This document shows positions 60,006 to 64,000 of a stretch of 64,000 bases of DNA, piece after piece (positions within the stretch are counted from its first letter, which is position 1; each line of letters opens with the position of its first letter). The notes under the pieces were generated by a model. That model was not told the DNA's origin. It made no database searches and saw nothing but the letters and a program-made list of their open reading frames with translations. The translations under genes and the position numbers were made by a program. Origin of the DNA: Synanceia verrucosa (lineage: Eukaryota; Chordata; Actinopteri; Perciformes; Synanceiidae). The stretch spans positions 26,978,736 through 27,042,735 of the forward strand of contig CM056554.1 in assembly GCA_029721515.1 (NCBI GenBank), written 5' to 3'.

Positions 60006-62742
60006 CATCATTTCATGTCTCTTCTTGTGACAGTAACCACAGCCATGTGTGTGCAATTACACATACAAACACCAGTAACCACAGCCGTGTGTGTGCAATT
60101 ACACATACAAACACCAGTAACCACAGCCGTGCGTGTGCAATTACACATACAAACACCAGTAACCACAGCCGTGCGTGTGCAATTACACATACAAACACCA
60201 GTAACCACAGCCGTGGTGCAATTACACATACAAACACCAGTAACCACAGCCGCGTGTGCAATTACACATACAAACACCAGTAACCACAGCCGTAAGGTGC
60301 AATTACACATACAAACACCAGTAACCACAGCCGTGGTGCAATTACACATACAAACACCAGTAACCACAGCCGTGTGCAATTACACATACAAACACCAGTA
60401 ACCACAGCCGTGCGTGTGCAATTACACATACAAACACCAGTAACCACAGCCGTGCGTGTGCAATTACACATACAAACACCAGTAACCACAGCCGTGCGTG
60501 TGCAATTACACATACAAACACCAGTAACCACAGCCGTGCGTGTGCAATTACACATACAAACACCAGTAACCACAGCCGTGAGTGATCAATATCTCATACA
60601 TACTCAAGTTACCACAGACGTGAGTGTGCAATTACACATACAAACACCAGTAACCACAGCCGTGCGTGTGCAATTACACATACAAACACCAGTAACCACA
60701 GCCGTGCGTGTGCAATTACACATACAAACACCAGTAACCACAGCCGAGCGTGTGCAAATACACATACAAACACCAGTAACCACAGCCGTGTGTGCAATTA
60801 CACATACAAACACCAGTAACCACAGCCGTGCGTGTGCAATTACACATACAAACACCAGTAACCACAGCCGTGTGTGTGCAATTACACATACAAACACCAG
60901 TAACCACAGCCGTGTGTGTGCAATTACACATACAAACACCAGTAACCACAGCCGTGTGTGTGTGCAATTACACATACAAACACCAGTAACCACAGCCGTG
61001 TGTGTGCAATTACACATACAAACACCAGTAACCACAGCCGTGTGTGTGCAATTACACATACAAACACCAGTAACCACAGCCGTGCGTGTGCAATTACACA
61101 TACAAACACCAGTAACCACAGCCGTGCGTGTGCAATTACACATACAAACAACAGTAACCACAGCCGTGTGTGTGCAATTACACATACAAACACCAGTAAC
61201 CACAGCCGTGCGTGTGCAATTACACATACAAACACCAGTAACCACAGCCGTGTGCGTGTGCAATTACACATACAAACACCAGTAACCACAGCCGTGTGTG
61301 TGCAATTACACATACAAACACCAGTAACCACAGCCGTGTGTGTGCAATTACACATACAAACACCAGTAACCACAGCCGTGTGTGTGCAATTACACATACA
61401 AACACCAGTAACCACAGCCGTGTGTGTGTGCAATTACACATACAAACACCAGTAACCACAGCCGTGCGTGTGCAATTACACATACAAACACCAGTAACCA
61501 CAGCCGTGCGTGTGCAATTACACATACAAACACCAGTAACCACAGCCGTGTGTGTGTGCAATTACACATACAAACACCAGTAACCACAGCCGTGCGTGTG
61601 CAATTACACATACAAACACCAGTAACCACAGCCGTGCGTGTGCAATTACACATACAAACACCAGTAACCACAGCCGTGCGTGTGCAATTACACATACAAA
61701 CACCAGTAACCACAGCCGTGTGTGTGCAATTACACATACAAACACCAGTAACCACAGCCGTGTGTGTGCAATTACACATACAAACACCAGTAACCACAGC
61801 CGTGCGTGTGCAATTACACATACAAACACCAGTAACCACAGCCATGTGTGTGTGTGCAATTACACATACAAACACCAGTAACCACAGCCGTGTGTGTGCA
61901 ATTACACATACAAACACCAGTAACCACAGCCATGTGTGTGTGTGCAATTACACATACAAACACCAGTAACCACAGCCGTGCGTGTGTGCAATTACACATA
62001 CAAACACCAGTAACCACAGCCGTGCGTGTGTGCAATTACACATACAAACACCAGTAACCACAGCCGTGCGTGTGTGCAATTACACATACAAACACCAGTA
62101 ACCACAGCCGTGTGTGTGCAATTACACATACAAACACCAGTAACCACAGCCGTGTGTGTGCAATTACACATACAAACACCAGTAACCACAGCCGTGTGTG
62201 TGTGCAATTACACATACAAACACCAGTAACCACAGCCGTGCGTGTGCAATTACACATACAAACACCAGTAACCACAGCCGTGCGTGTGCAATTACACATA
62301 CAAACACCAGTAACCACAGCCGTGCGTGTGCAATTACACATACAAACACCAGTAACCGCAGCCGTGCAATTACACATACAACACCAGTGCCGTAATTACA
62401 CATACAAACACCAGTAACCACAGCCGTGCGTGTGCAATTACACATACAAACACCAGTAACCACAGCCATGTGTGTGCAATTACACATACAAACACCAGTA
62501 ACCACAGCCGTGTGTGTGCAATTACACATACAAACACCAGTAACCACAGCCGTGCGTGTGTGCAATTACACATACAAACACCTCAAAGGGAGGTGTTTGT
62601 ATGTTGCTAGGCAACATCCTGACAGTAACCACAGCCGTGCGTGTGCAATTACACATACAAACACCTCCCTTTGAGGTGTTTGTATGTGTAATTGCACACG
62701 CACGGCTGTGGTTACTGTCACAAGAAGAGACATGAAATGATG
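60006..62742. repeat. 42-bp satellite bounded by inverted repeats
   Basis: About 58-60 copies of AACCACAGCCGTGCGTGTGC + AATTACACATACAAACACCAGT; length variation comes from the GTGTGT part. The left end reads catcatttcatgtctcttct + tgtgacagtaaccacagcc and the right end (62700-62742) is its exact reverse complement, so the array sits inside a pair of terminal inverted repeats that themselves contain one unit. All His/Thr- and Cys/Val-rich open frames here are repeat artefacts. Confidence 0.93.
62620..62720. repeat. Perfect 48-bp-arm hairpin at the right end of the satellite
   Basis: Left arm 62620-62667 and right arm 62673-62720 are exact reverse complements with a 5-base loop CCTTT. A second small hairpin at 62570-62604 has the complementary loop AAAGG. 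Confidence 0.95.
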
Positions 62743-63767
62743 AAAGAAGACACACCCTCATGTGACCATTTATGGAATCAAAGAGGAAACTGTCATCAAA
62801 GCATATCACCTATCCAGCCTCTTCTTTTTGGAGCTGCTGGAGGAACTCAGATCAGACCTGGAGCCTCTAGAAGGAGTCAGATCTCCTTACAAGTTTACAT
62901 TTTTCTAGCATCTGGATCATTCCAGCGTACAGTAGCTGTCACAGCTGGGATCTCCCTATCCTGTTTTTCAGATGTGCTGTCTGAAGTCCTAAATGCCATG
63001 ACGTACTCTTGAATGAGACCAAACAGCTTCTTTGCTGTAGCTCATTTAAGTGTTTATTGGCTTCATGTCCTAACACCTCTAATTCTATAGGGTCTAATTC
63101 TATTTTGAGCCTTCATCTATCTAAACTCGCCATGCTGCAAACCATGAAACACTCAAAACCCTCATTTAAATAGATGTCTCCAACACGCTGGCACCTGTTG
63201 TCATTTATGCAATCACTCGCAGTTACATTTCAACACCACACAAAATTCTAGATTGCACCCACAAATTATTTCACACAACTTGGGATCTCAGTAGATGCAG
63301 CCCATAATGTGTCATAAAAAAATATGTTGAAAAATCACAGTCTAGTATGTTGAAAATCATGTCAATTAAAATCCTAAAAAGTCACTGCATAGCATAACAA
63401 AAATGGTTGTTAAAAAGTTGTGGTGTAGTTTGTTGAAAGAAGCCATGAGAGGACACAGGAAAAGTCACAGGATATGCTGAATATGTTGAAAAGAAGTCCT
63501 GAAAAAATCACAGTCACTGGATAGTAAAAATATATAACATTCAGATCAAATCCATCAAAAGTCATGGCATAATTTCATGAAATATGGAAAAGTCAAAAAA
63601 TATAAATGGTGTTTAAAAGTAGAGTAAAAAGCAGAATGTAAGAGAGATTTGTAAATCGATAAACTTTAGGATAACAATAGTTCTTCGTGTTGGCTGGAGT
63701 AAAGCGGTCCCAGACTGGATAACAATATCATTGATATTACTGATATTTTTGTTTTCTCATCATTCAG
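62743..63767. other. Intergenic or intronic, no clear gene
   Basis: Unique-looking to about 63300, then 63310-63610 consists of the same degenerate gtatgttgaaaaatcacagt-type phrases as pfkp intron 21. No coding or RNA gene recognised. Confidence 0.45.
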
Positions 63768-63954
63768 GTCTCATATTAAAGACATGAAACGTCTGTTTGA
63801 AGTGCAAAGCACTGCCACAAGGTGGAACTGTGAGGCCACCGGCAGCTACCTGCACAAAATGATCCATTTAAGGGAAAATGGTGAAGTGACACTTAACAAA
63901 GAAGATATTTCATTATACCTCATGATGCACAAGCAGGAAGCCAACAGGCTGTGA
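63768..63954 (+). CDS. Possible terminal coding exon of an unidentified gene
   Basis: After a good acceptor (ttttctcatcattcag, 63752-63767) an open frame of 62 codons reads SHIKDMKRLFEVQSTATRWN, CEATGSYLHKMIHLRENGEV and TLNKEDISLYLMMHKQEANR L, ending in TGA at 63952-63954. The composition is protein-like (mixed charged/hydrophobic, no repeats). I do not recognise the family. It could be the last exon of the next gene downstream of pfkp, or a transposon or chance frame. Confidence 0.35.
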
Positions 63955-64000
63955 ATCCAACAGAGAGCTAACCTCTGAGCAGACAGCCGGACTAACCCTG

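Noticed and set aside
60006..62742. CRISPR-like array
   Set aside because: The 42-bp units are directly adjacent with no unique spacers; this is an ordinary satellite in a vertebrate genome.

Overview
The window is vertebrate nuclear DNA, almost certainly from a teleost fish. The genes are split into many short exons with GT-AG introns. Repeat content is fish-like: Tc1/mariner relics, tRNA-derived SINEs, dense microsatellites and kilobase-long minisatellites. Exon calls come from reading splice signals, frame continuity and remembered vertebrate protein families; no alignment was run.

Layout. (1) 1-15021, + strand: the 3' two thirds of ncoa2 (nuclear receptor coactivator 2, TIF2/GRIP1/SRC-2), 15 exons from the PAS-B region to the stop codon. 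It includes the three LXXLL nuclear-receptor boxes and the CBP-binding AD1 helices. The 3' UTR probably runs to a poly(A) signal at 17111. (2) 17.1-20.8 kb: intergenic, with scattered retroposon debris. (3) 21080-58334, + strand: a complete pfkp gene (ATP-dependent 6-phosphofructokinase, platelet type), 22 coding exons plus two alternative exons, encoding 793 aa. Its introns carry nearly all the tandem arrays: an 11-bp array inside a ~1.76 kb tandem duplication (intron 1), a pentanucleotide array (intron 2), a 51-bp array (intron 5), a degenerate Tc1 copy (intron 12), 42-bp and AAAT/CACTAGGT arrays (intron 13), a hairpin-ended element and a 31-bp array (intron 15). (4) 59.3-63.7 kb: intergenic, dominated by a 42-bp satellite bounded by inverted repeats. 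(5) 63768-63954: a possible last coding exon of an unidentified gene.

NCOA2 is a nuclear transcriptional coactivator and PFKP is the cytosolic gate enzyme of glycolysis. They are neighbours on one strand, with no sign of a joint function.

The most interesting signal is that pfkp contains two separate pairs of tandemly duplicated exons of identical length and phase: 8a/8b (96 nt) and 16a/16b (153 nt). In each pair one copy looks PFKP-like and the other PFKL/PFKM-like. The pairs cover the fructose-6-phosphate glutamate segment of the catalytic half and the matching allosteric sugar-phosphate segment of the C-terminal half. This suggests mutually exclusive splicing that could make PFKP subunits with different catalytic or allosteric behaviour.
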